Positions 26,401 to 39,779 of a stretch of 64,000 nucleotides of DNA are shown here, piece after piece. A program made the position numbers and the translations under genes. Positions within the stretch are counted from its first letter, which is position 1; each line of letters starts with the position of its first letter. Location: assembly GCA_030562195.1 (NCBI GenBank), contig CM060201.1, positions 27,572,067 through 27,636,066 of the forward strand, given 5' to 3'. This DNA is from Nipponacmea schrenckii (taxonomy: Eukaryota; Mollusca; Gastropoda; Lottiidae). The notes under the pieces were generated by a model. That model did no database searches. It was given only the letters and a program-made list of their open reading frames with translations, and was not told the origin of the DNA.

Positions 26401-29400
26401 CTGTCATAGAGTTGCATTTTATGATGAAGTTGATCTCTCAAAATCCAGGCAATAATCATTGGTGATTGGGAGTTCCATGTCTCATATTATAAGTGCCTAA
26501 TATGATGTTTCTATATATTACAGGTGATAAACTGTTATCAACTGATTTACAATATAGTGATAATTATTTAATACTAGCTGTACATTTATTGGTAGATTTA
26601 TATACACAAACTAGTAAGACTTCTGCCTTATTTTACTTTTATTAAAGCTCAGTGAGTTGAGATGCTTACCTGCTTATCCTGGCTTCCTGGGATTGGTACC
26701 AGCAGGTTGAGAAAATATTTCTGTATTTGTCCAACAATGTGGAATAAGGGTATAGTCCTTCAGCAGGAACAACATGGAAGCTATTAATTCTACATGCCAT
26801 ATTTTTTACTTAAATTTCTCTTATTGAATCTATTCCTCTTCCCTCGCATTGAACTGCAGTAAATCATGATGATTTATCAAATTAAACTAAACTTATATTG
26901 GTCCATACATTTCATAGGTAAAGATGACTATATATGGCAAGCTTGTGTACAGTTAGAACAATGTATTAAAAACAGTCCCTCTAATTTTCAAGCTAAATTA
27001 ATTCTATTACGTTTATATTGTACCATGGGTGAGTAGAATTCATTACGTTTTGTCGGTGTTTTCCTGTTTTTTACATTCTAGTTTGATCTTTTTAGCCTGG
27101 TTTTCCCCTGTTGGTTTAGTAGACCTCGAATAAACGTCTACTCTTTTATTTAGACAATACACAGAGGTTCTGTGTGCTACAGGCTGTGCATGTTTAAAAT
27201 TCCTTGACAGTTTGAAATAGAAAGAAGAGGAGGCTCATTCCACAGTCTTGGCATGGACTTATTTTATTTTGATTTAATATTTTTTATAATGAATGTTGCA
27301 ATTCAAATGTAAACACTCAGCATGCTAGCTAGCAAACTTGGAAATGGGGGCTAAATTTCCAATTTTAGCTTTATTTCATGAGGGCTGGGTAGGCAAATAA
27401 ATGTTTCGTATTTTTTTGAATATTATTGTGCTTACTCCTGGATGTTTTATTTAGGTGCTTTTGGACCATGTCCAGCTCTGTATGATAGTATAGAAGTTAA
27501 ACATATAATGAATGATTCTTTAGGGTAAGTTTAATCACATATTTTAGATATTAATTGCCATCATGCTTCTGCAGAGACCCTTTGCAACATGATTAACTCA
27601 TTTAAGGTCCCTTGATATTTTGAAATTAAAAAAGTGACTATTGCTGCTGTCCTATTTATCATTGCACTATGCATGCCTTTATTGACAATAATAATCTGGA
27701 GCAAACACATAGGAGGGGTCATTTCATAGGTGAGTTCTGCAAGTTCAAGATTTATCAACAGAACATTTCCATGTGTGAAGAAAATAGTTCCTTTTAATTC
27801 GAAATGGCAGGGAAAAATAGATGGGAAAATTTGAATCCAATATTCATACTGTTTGATTGAGGGCAGAATTGGAACAGACAGAACCTGTTGTTAAACTTTA
27901 TTTCATTTCATCATCATGGTTATAAAATCCAACGAATTACATGTATATGATAATTAATATTTATTACAGTCATATTGTGTTCAATCATGTTGGTAGACTA
28001 GGTCATTTTGTATCAGCTTGTGCCAGATATGGTTCTATGTTACGATTTTTTACTGTTAATCATAAAGAAGTAAGTTCTATTATTTCTTTTAGTCTGACAT
28101 ACTATTCTGAAAGCTAAATTCATGACACTTTAGTATTAAACATTTTGGGAATCAGATACTGGTTTATAGATAAGGGTGCTTGAAAGTAAAAAGTTTATCA
28201 AAAAGACGCTTAATCAGAGTGGGTGTATTGTTTGTAATTATTGTAGGGTTAATACTTAATATTACAATCTATGGTATTATTTCAACTTTGATGTCGACAA
28301 GAAATATTTCATGTATTAACCTGTGGACAAGTCTATCGTAAAAAGGGGGTTAATAGTAAATAAGAAACTTAGTTTACCTTGGATTGTAAGTTAGATATAG
28401 ACCTCAAATCTCTTGGTTAATATTCGAAAAAAAATGTCTGGGCAAGCCCTCATCATTATTTCGAATATTAATCTCGTATCAGTCTATATCTTATACCTAA
28501 ATAGAAGAAAGTAGTTTTTGAAGGTTATTGTACATTTTAAATCTCAGATCTTAACCTATGATTAACCTTGTTTATTTCAGACGACAGATTACCTCATATC
28601 TTCCTATAAATATGGCTCTTTTAGTAAGGTTTGTATATACATGTATGTTACTTTATTGTATAGTGGAAAAATGAATTAAAGATAGTCCCATATGGCTAAT
28701 ATATAGCATAAATTGAACTTTGGGTATATCAGAAATTCGTCCACAATCTTCTTTGATTGCTATATTGACATTCTTACATGCAGATAAAACAATTTACAAC
28801 TAAAGTCCAAAGATATCTTGCTCATCTGAGTCAAACAAAAACACAACCTGTCTATTTTTTTTCCGAATAATAAATAGTAAAATAAGCTTTAAGATTTAAC
28901 TTTGTGTTGATTATCAGTACAATTACCTAAATATTTAATGAGCTGCTGTATTTTGAATCAGGTATAGATGAACTGAAATTTGTTCACATCATTGGTCATA
29001 TTGTTATTACATAACGTCTTCTGAAAAACCTCGTCTTACAATCATGTTATTACAGATATATGAATTTGTTAAGTTTCGAGAAAGGTTACAGAACTCCATC
29101 CAGTTTGCCAGTGCTACAGCAGAACGTTTATTACTTGATCTCATCTTAGAAACAAATAGGTAAGAATACTAATATATTTTCATTTCTATGTTGATATATA
29201 TTATTATCTCATTTTCCACAATAACATTGTACTTGCTCTATTCAAAATTCCAAGTAGTCCTACATTAATATTTTATTATAAATAACGTTTCTATATGGTT
29301 TGATGTTTATGAAGGAAATTTGATGGCTACTTGATGTTAGCTGTCATGTGGGTGTTTTTTCCCTGCTTATGAAAGTTTGGATCTATTTTTTGAGAAATAA

Positions 29401-32400
29401 AATATTTGTTTGTAAAAGCATCTCTATATTATAGGCTTGTGTTTATTTTGTACTGATATAAACATGCCTGGATTTCATCTTTAACAATACGTCTAATTCA
29501 AGCCAGATGTTTTATGTCATATATACCGGTATATTACTTTGAACACATATTACAAACAGTTAGTAATTATCTATGACTGGCTGAATTTGAACGTATTGTA
29601 TTTTCTCAGGCACTATACTAATTTAGGATAGTCTGACATGCAGCTTACCGTATATGTCGATCAATCAATCCTTCACCATTTTTGAGACTTTTGATTTTTT
29701 TTATTGCAGTCATCCTGTTACAGAACAAATGATAAATTATATGGAAATAAATCCTGTTGAAGGTAATTTATTGTTTTAAAATTTTAGATTTTACAATTTA
29801 TTTTTGAATAGATTTTCTATGAATGTCATAGAATGAATTTAATATCTAATTTCTGTGTTTTTTAGATAAAACTAATTTTGAAGAGCTAAGAGATAATCGT
29901 GACTATAAAGTTATGCTCAATTGGGACGCTCCATCCATGTGAGTTTTTAATTCCATTTAAGTTCAATCATTCATTTTCCTTAGAAACTATATCGCAAAAT
30001 TATCTTTTAAACAATCTTTTTCGGTATTGACATGATAGATAAATAAAAACTTGCTGGTTAACCAATACTTGTATCAGGTCATATTTAAGCCAGTTTTCCA
30101 TGAAATGATACATGTTGGAGTGAAAAAATATTGTGTTTAGGACTGGCTCAGTGTGCTACAGCTCATCAATTTTCAAATTCTCATAAAGATGTGCTGAGTG
30201 GAATTTTAACCCTATAGCATTAACCCTAATTACTGTATAATTCTGAATATAGTGCGCAGGCATGTATAATGCAACACCTTCCTTGCCTCCGCGAAATCAG
30301 AGAAAATTAATTTACCCATGTATAGTGCGCACCCCTTTTGGCGCCTAAAATATGACTTTAAGTTGGCATTTCACAGACACCAATATCAGGAAATAGTTGT
30401 CAATATGTAAGTCACCATTCATAGATTTTTGTAATAAACAATTTTCTACTGCACCTTACGTTTTAGGGTAATAACCTGCGCATAATACACGGAATTATAC
30501 TGTACTTTTAAAAGTGTTTGACAATACAACTTGGTGAAATATTCGTCAATTACCAATGATATGCAAGAAAAACTTTGTTAAAGTAGGAAATAAATTGGCA
30601 GTATTTTGGTTTCTTTTACTTTTAGATGTAATATTGAGGAGTTACAAAATAAATCATTTGAAGAAGAGAAATGTTGGTTAAAATTGCGAAACTATTTGTT
30701 AAGAATGTTAGCAGCTGCTGTGATAATAGGAGATAATAATGACACATCAAACTGTCTCGTGAAAAATGGTGTGTCGGAAAATGACAAGCCACCTATGAGC
30801 CAAACATTACAAGAATTATCAGCAAATATAGAAAATTTTATTGAAGATGTTTGTTAGAAATAGCAATATAGGTCCTTTCTAAATTTTTCTAATAAAAAAT
30901 TTTCTTCTGTCCACGTTTTGGGTAATAACCTTAATAACTACAGGAATTTACTGTACCTTTTCAATTGTTTGCCCATATTTTTTTGTGAAATATTCCAATT
31001 GGGATTAATTTATAAATATTTTTTTAAAAATAGAAAAAATTGCAAAGTATTTGGTTTTCTTTTATTTTAAAGATCAAATATTTAGGCTCATCATAATCAT
31101 TTGAAGAAGTAATTTTTGGGTTTAAATAATTGAAACTATTTGGAACTTAAATTGCTATGTATCCTGCCCAAATTAAATACACATAAATGTCTCTTGAAAA
31201 ATGGTGTTAAAGGGCAAGGCTCTTGTTCGGAAACATTCCAAAATTCAAAATATGAAAATTTTATTGAAGAGACATGGTCAAACAAAAGCAATATCGTTAC
31301 TTTTTCTTGTGTTAAACCCCATGGTATCATTTTATTCTTGGTTCCAACATTATGTTTTGTCTTTTAAAAACGTCGCAATTCTTGAAATACCTAGCTTTTT
31401 CATATTTTTTTGTGTCTTGATCCAAAATTGGGAAAGTTATTAATATTATTTGTATAATTGCAAAAATGTGTTACTTTCAGTTTGATTGAAATCCATCCCT
31501 GGGCCCAAAAAAAAATGAATTAAATTTTGTTGTTCTATTTATATTTTAAGGTTTTTAAAGATTGATAGATCCTTCTGAGGCCCAATTAAATAACAAAAAA
31601 TATACCCTTAAAAATCAAAGTTTACCTTTAAATATATGAAAACTTTCAAATATAATAGTGTCTTGGATTATCCATATCAATAAGCATATTATATTTTCAA
31701 GGTACCCTATGTGCTTCAAGCTCCATTTAGAACCCGACTGTCCTACTACCTCATCAACGAACACCATAAAGTTTTAACTGAATTGGTAGAGACTATTCTC
31801 TATGTTCATAAATTAAATGAAGATAATCTTGGTAAGATTTTCGGTTAAAATACATAAAACAACTCTCAGACTCAGATGAAATGAATTAGAATTTCAAAAG
31901 GACAGGTTTTCCATTCATTTGACCATTCATATCTTAGTCTCAGAAACGAGAAATATTTTAACCAAGCTTATCAGTAATAGTGTTCACAGCTCACCGTCTG
32001 AGCCTTCATATCTGTGTGTTTGTGCACTAGATTTATCTGCTGTTGAAAGTTAAATTGACGACTTGTCAATTCTTTAGAAAAGACAGATAGAAATATATAG
32101 AGTAAATACCTAGTGTTTATGAACAAATTGTGTGATTTATATTGTCTTCACGTCTGTCTACAATTGCTCTTAACATTCTACAAGGCACAATTTTTTACAG
32201 ATTTCGACATTGAAATTGTTAGTTATCACCCAAGAATCAAACCTTTTGAAAATCAAAAATAATTAGTATAAATTATTGCCCTTGATCTTGAAAACACATT
32301 CGATTTTTTAGCCTGTAAAAAGAGACCCAAAACTCTTTTTGAAGTCATGTCATATATATTTTGTAGATACAATTGAAGCAGAAGAGGACAGAATCAAGTC

Positions 32401-34777
32401 AACTATTCCTAATTTAGTTGCAGGTAATTCTCAATTTAACATACTCCTAACAATCCCCTTCACAATCCCCTCTTTAACAGAAATAGTAATTTACAGAAAA
32501 TATCCATTTACCAAGCGTTGTATGATAAATAGAATTTTTCACTTATGCTTTGTCATTTAATATTTTTGAAATGAGTTGCCAAATTTAAAATTTAATCTGG
32601 CAACTGGCTTGATATTTTTAAAAAATGATTTTGTGTTGTAGCCTTAGTAAATACAGTAGAAATATCAGATAATGGTTTTACTAATATAAATTCAGCTGTA
32701 TTAGAAAACTTAGTACTATGTGCAGAGGTAAGTTTACATTTTAAATTTGGTAGTCCTATGTATCTGGAGCAGTGTTCTGAAAAACTTAACTTAAAATGAT
32801 TTTACTGTTTTAGACACCTGATAAGTCTTTCAGTAAAATCAGTTTTGATTTATGTTCTTTTATCCATTCTAATGGCTGTGTTTCCTTGAAATTATTTTTT
32901 TTAAGAGGATAAGACCCCAGAAACAAGAACCCTCATGTAATTTCAACTAAGACACTACCAGATTTTGAATCATCTTTTTAGTAAATAAAACTTTATTGCA
33001 AATAGGTTGAAGTTATTCACCATTCACCATTGGTTTGATCAATCATTCAAAATTTAAGTCTTCAAATCCATGTTTGTCTAGAATTATCCCTATTTTGAAA
33101 GTAAAAATGACAACTTGTCAGTTATTTGCAATATATAGAAATGAAATGTAGAAATAGAATGTAAAATGCCTTGTTTTATTTTTAATAAATGTAAGTGATT
33201 TTCATGCATTTCTAGTACTTCCAAAGACTATTTTTATATATTCAAACTCCTGATCAACCCTAGAAATGCAGCTTACAGTTATCTTAATGTTCGTTTCAGA
33301 CTTTCTCTTTTATGGTGATATTAGTTGGTGTGTGCAATAAATTTTTAAAACCTTTGAAAACAACTTTATCTAAAAAATTGAAGAAAAAGAAAGGTCCAGC
33401 AATTGAATTGGTATGTGACATCTTTATAAAGAGAATAAAACTTCAGGATACAGAAAACTTTTCCTCCAGATTAACAAACCCTAGTCCAATTAAATTTTAC
33501 GAAAGTTTGAGTTTTATGATAGACAAATTATTTGCTTTTTTTTTTTATCACTTCAGTTATTTAATTTGAAGTGGCTAAATTAAAAAAAAACTAATAAAAA
33601 TGCATGTGCATCGATTGGAGAGACTAAGAATTGATACCCTACTTTCACATGCTGATCAACATCATAACCACCATTGTTTGAGTGGCTATACAAATTTAAC
33701 CCAATGTTAATTCATTTCTTTTATAAAGGATTAATTACACTTTTCTTTTTTTTTTCAGCCTCCAACATTTGAGAACTTCAATGAACTGTTGAAATGTTTA
33801 GAAAAAGGAGTAGCATGTTTACATTTAGCCTGTAAACAAATCAACCCAGGATTTCTTGAGTTGGACCTGTCCAAGTTAAATTCTGCTGAACCTCTTACAC
33901 AACATGAGGTAGGTGATTATAGAAACTTGACAAATCTGGCATACATTGTATTTAAATACCTTAAAGGGGTTGTATAGAGGTTTTCTGGCCTTTTTTTTTT
34001 GTGTGTCAGTGACATCCTTGACTTCTATTTGTGTCATTCTGAGTCTTTGTCCACTGACTGGTTCCTGCAATTCCCAAAATGCTTAACTGCAAATTCAGCA
34101 GCTCCCACGAGACCACAACAACTTAATTAAATATTTACCTCTCCTTACTATTTTTACAATTTAAAATCCCTTTAAGGTCTGTGAAAAGATAAGTGAAGAG
34201 GTTCTCAAACCCTTGTGATACTGTCAGTGGATATGACAGTTGGATATTTGAAAATAGCTGTACTTGCAAAATCTTCGTCATTAAATACCTCATAGGCCTA
34301 GGCCTATGTTGCCCATTTTCATAGTTCCAAACCAGTGCATGACAGAAACTCCATATCTACTGAGACTTAAATTTTTAGAGATAGAGATTTTTAGGCATGA
34401 TTAAAAAAATTGAATTTTTTTTACATAGCATTAGACTTTGAATATATATTTTCTTATTGACCTTAAATGTTATGTCTATTTTAAGAGGTAGTATTCTATT
34501 CCTTTAGTTAGATCTTTATGATCTCTATTAATTCTATATAACCAGGGAAGATTTAAATGGTTAAAAACTATCAGATATGTAACTGCAACACTTAATTTTT
34601 GTATAATTGTATTTGAGAATTATTAAGTATCATTTATTTCTGTTGTATATTTAGGACGATGTGACCTATGAAAAAGATATGTGGAAAAAAGTAGAAAAAA
34701 GTTATGAAGAATCAGCTAGGGAAATCTCAGAACTACTGCATAATAAATTACTATACATTCATACTCTAAAGTTATGA
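20425..34777 (+). CDS. NAA25: N-alpha-acetyltransferase 25, NatB auxiliary subunit
   Basis: NAA25 (yeast Mdm20) is the TPR scaffold that holds catalytic NAA20 in NatB and anchors it to ribosomes for N-terminal acetylation of Met-Asp/Glu/Asn/Gln proteins. I traced 27 exons with GT-AG borders that sum to 2880 nt, 959 aa (human 972): 20425-20479, 21348-21433, 21717-21855, 22110-22306, 22647-22752, 22929-23009, 23277-23388, 23710-23793, 24033-24211, 24526-24638, 24836-24898, 25512-25647, 26524-26613, 26918-27028, 27455-27524, 27970-28069, 28581-28628, 29056-29159, 29710-29762, 29866-29938, 30626-30848, 31702-31831, 32367-32423, 32642-32727, 33300-33410, 33759-33908, 34655-34777. Family landmarks include RRLRPIYDNLDNGNNKKA near the N-terminus, NPYYFWAVMS, FGDRSCCFGDF, the LRDNRD motif and a Lys-rich KKLKKKKG stretch near the C-terminus. 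The exon 21 donor (gtttgt) is weak, so that border is the least certain. The last exon ends K-L-stop. Confidence 0.93.
25803..26302. mobile_element. 500-bp MITE with TTAA ends in NAA25 intron 12
   Basis: The left end reads ttaaaggggcccaggctt and the right end is its reverse complement (aagcctgggcccctttaa), about 500 bp apart. TTAA at both borders suggests a piggyBac-type non-autonomous element, although TTAA could simply be the tip of the inverted repeat. No coding capacity is seen. Confidence 0.7.
30231..30504. mobile_element. 274-bp MITE in NAA25 intron 20
   Basis: Imperfect inverted repeats of about 30 bp bound it: tactgtataattctgaa...gtgcgcagg at 30231-30260 and cctgcgcataatacac...actgta at 30475-30504. 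TA at the tips fits a Tc1/mariner- or pogo-type non-autonomous element. Its right end is included in the adjacent tandem duplication. Confidence 0.65.
30884..31273 (+). pseudogene. Decayed tandem duplicate of NAA25 exon 21
   Basis: The segment aligns with 30426-30848, which contains exon 21 and its upstream intron. Shared blocks include aataaacaattttct/aataaaaaattttct, ggtaataacct, atttggttttcttttatttt, atcatttgaagaag, gaaaaatggtgt and gaaaattttattgaaga. The exon-like part, about 31073-31273, has lost the reading frame and its acceptor has become 'ttttaaag'. The duplicate also carries the right end of the MITE at 30231-30504. It is skipped in my gene model. Confidence 0.75.
32130..32335 (+). 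repeat. Single-unit fragment of the arrayed repeat family in NAA25 intron 22
   Basis: It contains ctgtctacaattgctctta, 'acattctacaaggcacaat', 'cacccaagaatcaaaccttttg' and 'attattgcccttgatcttg', matching roughly one unit of the block at 13775-15915 with its 'gtccgtcc'-type edge reduced to 'cgtctgtct'. It looks like a truncated copy. Confidence 0.6.
33961..34175. mobile_element. 215-bp MITE in NAA25 intron 26
   Basis: The ends ttaaaggggttgta and (right end, reverse complement) ttaaagggattttaaattgtaaa form an inverted repeat with TTAA at both tips. A related left end is seen near 8324. No coding capacity is seen. Confidence 0.55.
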
Positions 34778-37547
34778 AGATAGACACACTATTTAACTTG
34801 AGATGCAATGAAATCACAAAACTATTAGAGTGAATGCAGGCCTGGTATAACTGACCTAATTGATTGAAATCAGATTACAGGGGATGAGTTTTACTATTAA
34901 AAACTAAAATATTCCTGAAAATATTTCTAAAATATGATTTTACATCCATGTATCTACTTGATCAAACTGAATTGCTTGAATTGAATTGTTAGTGTCTTCT
35001 AACGGCTATTATCCCTTTAATTTAATGATTAAAAATAGAGAATACCATATGTTGGTTGAGCAGTTTGATCTTGTATTGGTGTTTGGCATCCTCTAGATAT
35101 GAGACATATTTCTCTACAATATTTACTTGGTTAAAATTTGCTAATTAAATTTCCATACATTTCACATAAATCTTTTCACTGGCATTAAGTTTTAACAGTA
35201 AGATAAAACATTCAGATGAGTAATAGGAAACATTTCTCTAGTTTTTTGTGTATATTTTTAAAAAAAATTAGAAAAAAATGTTTAAGCCTTTCAAATGTTT
35301 GTTTTGAGTTTTTACTCTGATGTATGACAATCACCATCCGTTGTCTTTTTTCATCTCATGTTCAAAATTATTTAATTTAAATTTTGAATTATAACGACTG
35401 TACATAATTTGAAGAAGACTTTGAACAAATCATCGCAGACTATTGTATTATCACACTAGTGGAAATATATAAAACCCCTTTTGGATCTGAATTTTGATAA
35501 TGTTTATTGAATAATGTTATTTTTGCTTCTTTTATAAAGAAACCTTTTGAAATTTGATTTGTATTGTTTTGTAAGTTATTTTGTTATTGAATCAAATTAA
35601 ATCAATTTTCTCCAACAAAGGACATCCTTGTTGGTAACATTTCCATAAAGAAGGTTTATTTTTCAGTTCAAATTTAAGATTTAAATTAAATGAAGTTGTC
35701 AATGATACTTGATTTGACAGGAAGTTTTGTTCTGGTTTGAGTTTGTGATATTTTTATACTTGTATGTATGTGTGTGTGTTTTTGTATAATATTAATTGTA
35801 TAAATTATAAATAATATCAAGTGTTCATTTTATAAACTCACATCATTGGCAGTGGTTTCTATCTGCTTGTTTCAGGGAAGATCTCAATTTTATGTGTTGA
35901 TTTTCCTCACCAACAGAGATACAGACAACTCATTAACACAGAGTTTGGAAAGAGGTTTTTTAAAAAATTTCTGTGTATCTAGAACATTCATAGAATCGAT
36001 GGTTTGATAATGTTTCTAAGGGCCTTAGCTGATATAGCAAACTTCTTAATTAGTGACATCATCAATCACTTAGGTTTAATGGATTGCAAATGGATGCTCT
36101 TAGTGTCCCCTTTGGCATTACAAATGAAAAATTTAGAAAACTTCTTTCTTTTGATTGCTTAAACTTTTTGCTAGCTGTTTCTTTGATTGGGTCGAATTCT
36201 CTTGAAGAGTGTCTCCTTAGCCTGATTTCTTCTATGTCACTCTAGAAAAAGTTCAATAAGTGTATGAATGAAGGTTAAATGTTTCATACTGTTTTATTCA
36301 CAATCAAAGCAGCCAGTGGGCATAAATTACCTTGTTCGGCTAGCTATCTTATATTATTGTAATATATTGTAAATGACATTTGTGATGTGCAACCAATTTT
36401 TTAGAAAAATAAATTGAATTGTTTTACAGAAGTTGTGTTTAATGTTGATTGCTGAATATGGGGTATTTCATACCAGTGATATTGTATGGGCATGTTTATT
36501 GGGATCCAACGCTGTCAGGTGTAGGGTGACTTATCTATAATGTATTTTAATATAGAATTTTCTTTTTGTAATCACAGCATATATGTCTCTAAAAAATATT
36601 CTTGGTTTGAAGAAGACAGAACACCCATAAATTCACTTGTGGAAAGGAGCCCAACTTCTTAATATTTCAATAGAAGCTGGTTTTAAGAGTAATCAATTGC
36701 ATATGCTGATGATATCTTGCTAAAGACATACAAATCTGAGTTAAACTTCAATAAAAACAAAAGAGACTGAAATATTTTTAATACTGTGCTATATTCACAC
36801 ATGGCTTCAGGCCTCCATTTACAAAAAAATATGGTACAAATAAAGTAATAAATAAGCACTATCAGGGATTTTATAAGGAATGACTGAATTTTCAGAATCC
36901 AATAACTGCAGACTACTCAACTTACAAATTTGACAAATGCAAAGCTAAATCTCTTATTTCTTCTGCAAGATATACAATAACCAGCTATGAAAAGTTTTTA
37001 GTTCACAAAATTTTACAGTAGCACAATTCGTATAATTTCATATTTAAAAAAAAAAACAACATTCCAAAAGTTGAAAGTAGAAGTGTGGGAAGACACTCTT
37101 ACAGACATTAAAGAACCTTTAACCAACACAATGTTTCACTGAAAACATTATACTATTAATAAAAGGTCTTTAATTAGCTATAATAACTACAGTACTACAG
37201 TGTAGTACTTTACAATGCCTACGGTAACTACACAAAATCAATTGGTAACTACACAAAGCGATAGGTAATTACAAAAAGCGTACAGTAACAACACAAAGCA
37301 ATCAGTACACAAACAATGTCTAAACAATGTCTTTACTCTAAATATCTGAAATGTACAAATTTAATACCTAAATTAAATCATTTTTACAAGCAACAAAATA
37401 AAATTGTATCATGTTTTAGAATAAAACTGATTCCCATACAATTCGACAAAACAGAACCCATCTCATGTGGCTAACACCAAAATGTGGACTGATCAGCATC
37501 ATGACCTGATAAAATGTACACATTGAAACTTACCAGAATAGATACAT
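34778..37547. other. Convergent 3' region between NAA25 and MGST3-like A
   Basis: It includes the NAA25 3' UTR and the MGST3-A 3' flank. AATAAA occurs at about 36407. At about 36310-36360 there is a lone end-fragment of the arrayed repeat family ('gccagtgggcataaattacc', 'ggctagctatctta'). No other gene was recognised. Confidence 0.55.
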
Positions 37548-39779
37548 CTATTTACATGGTGGCCATCTTTGGCAGTGGAATACTAATGATAGACAGTTTC
37601 CAAACATCAGCATTTGCGAAAGAAAAAGGGGAATACCCCCATATCTTCTCTTCTCTGGGTCTGAAATACAACTGAGTTTTACTTCCTGTTCTAGGTTGTA
37701 TTTGCATGAACCAAAGAAATCACAAAAAAAGGATAGTTGTAGGCCAGTATTTTATAGTTTTGGAATCTTGGCAATATTTGCTATAGATTGTAATCACAGG
37801 TATAGTGAGTCTTGATGAAAGTTTGTTGAGCTAGCTTTGAACTCATTTTTCCAGTCAACTTAGCTGTAAATCGTACATGTCTATCAAATGATCATTGGCA
37901 GGATCTTCTAGAAAGTTGTCATCCAGGTAAATATGATGTCTATGCTAGATGGATTAGCTCAGAACCAGGTGGCAAACAGAATCCTGTAGAACCCAATCTA
38001 ATATTCCCAAATAAATCTAATCAAAAATCATTTAGAAATCCAAATCAAAAGAATCTATTGGCTTACCTCCACTATAATACCCCAAGGCATAGGCTATTCT
38101 ACCCAATAAGCACACAGCCCCCAAACCAGCTGTGATTTTCTAAAGACAAAAATGAAGTAATATTTTTATAATGGATTTACAAAGGTTCTGCTCTGTCTGA
38201 GTATATGTAAGCTGTAAAATTGTGAACTTCAATGGACATCACATTTTGGACATTTATCCTCAGGACCCAATCCTTGTAAATTCAGTATGTCTCATATATT
38301 CAAATGTTCCTTATGTAGTATAAATTATACTACAACAATCTTCTTTGGTACATAACGTTTTAACATAATTTACACGTGTCGTCATCAGGTGTTTTGTTCT
38401 TTTGATATGTATTATCATGTTAATTACAGTGAAACCTCTCTAAATCGGCCGCTATAGGAACTGTGAGAGGTTACCGGTTTACCTGTAGCAGTGGTAATAC
38501 ATAGAAGCATACCGTAATTAATTGGATTAGTGATTAATCAGCATGTGTTGTATCCATGTTTCATGCTGTCAAGAGAGTAACTTGAATTAATACGAATTCA
38601 AATGCCGGTTTAACTACTTTTGGGACTTGATTTTGATACTGGATTGCGATTTAAAGTGGATGCCAGTTTACCTTGGTTTATCTCCCATGTTGAATATATA
38701 GTGAATTTGGCCCGAACTTTTGAAATATGCTGATTTTCAGAGGAAGCCAGTTAACAGAGGATGCGGTTTGGAGGGGTTTCACTGTATCATCTTCTTCACT
38801 ACATCTCACAACAACACATGTAAATTGTGTTAAAATGTTATGTACCTTGTTATTAAAGAAGTGTGAAGTGTGATATAATATAGGGGCTCTATAGTTTTTT
38901 TTTATTTATATAAAAGTAATCCTAATTTGATCATTTTCTTTTTCTTGACATTTTTAAATGTTGTCTATTGGTGAGTTAAAGCTTACTTACTGGGTACTGC
39001 AATCCTCCAACAAACAATAACATTAAAAATTGTGGATATCCCTCAAGGCTGAAAACATAAATCTCAAAATTGTTTGATACATGATAATGCCGTTTGCAAT
39101 TAGACTTCCAACATAAATTATTTCGTGATTTAGAGCAGTTTAAGAATACCGGTATCTATAAGAAAATTTAAATCAATTATTTTAATTGGCATTTTAAATA
39201 TAAATTTAACTTTAATTTGCTGAAAATTCTACTCTCATATTTGAAACAAATTTCAACGATGAACTGTGACCTCTTTTGCTGATTAGCTTAGCTTCAAAAT
39301 TTCCTATTTCTGAGACTAAGGTATGGCAAACTTGTCCCTTTCCTGCCAAGATAGTGTAACCAAACACAATTCAATATTGAAGTGAATATGTCTCCTACTG
39401 ACAAGAAAAACTTACGTATTTTGATGTGCTCTCTGAATGCAGTTGAATTCTTTGTTGTCTGGGCTGTAAAGAGCTGGATACTACAAAATAAATATCAATT
39501 ATTAGTTAAACACAAATATATTTCCAATTTTAATTATAGGCGTATCATTGCAAATAGCAAGCTGAAAAAAAACCCTAAATAACAACAATTTTCGTTGATA
39601 GATCATTTGTATCAATAACTGGATATGTGTCTCCTCACCTCAATTCCAAACTTCTTTCTCGCCTTCATCACGTTCATGGCCATCCATGTATTGACCACAT
39701 AGCTACCACAGCCAACTAATACCACATAGCCATAACCACGTGGTAAAATTATAACATCACTTGTTAATACCATATTCAT
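37548..39779 (-). CDS. MGST3: MGST3-like microsomal glutathione S-transferase, copy A
   Basis: This is a MAPEG-family integral membrane enzyme of the ER or mitochondrial outer membrane, with glutathione transferase/peroxidase activity toward lipid hydroperoxides in characterised relatives. Five minus-strand coding exons sum to 450 nt, 149 aa (human MGST3 152): 39639-39779, 39416-39480, 38991-39048, 38067-38139, 37548-37660. Landmarks: GYGYVVLVGCGS in TM1; ARKKFGIEYP; the MAPEG signature FNCIQRAHQNTLEGYPQF; a hydrophobic TM3; and GRIAYALGYYSGDPEKR before TM4. All borders are GT-AG with phases matching copies B and C. It is the most divergent of the three, with a different N-terminus (MNMVLTSDVI). 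The C-terminus RWPPCK lacks the vertebrate palmitoylated Cys tail but has one Cys two residues from the end. Confidence 0.9.
38427..38784. mobile_element. 358-bp pogo/Tigger-type MITE
   Basis: The ends are cagtgaaacctctctaaatc on the left and, as reverse complement on the right, cagtgaaacccctccaaacc. TA dinucleotides flank both ends, as for Tc1/mariner/pogo insertions. CAGTG-AAACCTC ends resemble pogo/Tigger termini. It lies in intron 3 of MGST3-like A and has no coding capacity. Confidence 0.75.

Noticed and set aside
31140..31443. Overlapping frames after NAA25 exon 21
   Set aside because: They fall in the decayed duplicate exon and have no conserved protein content in frame.
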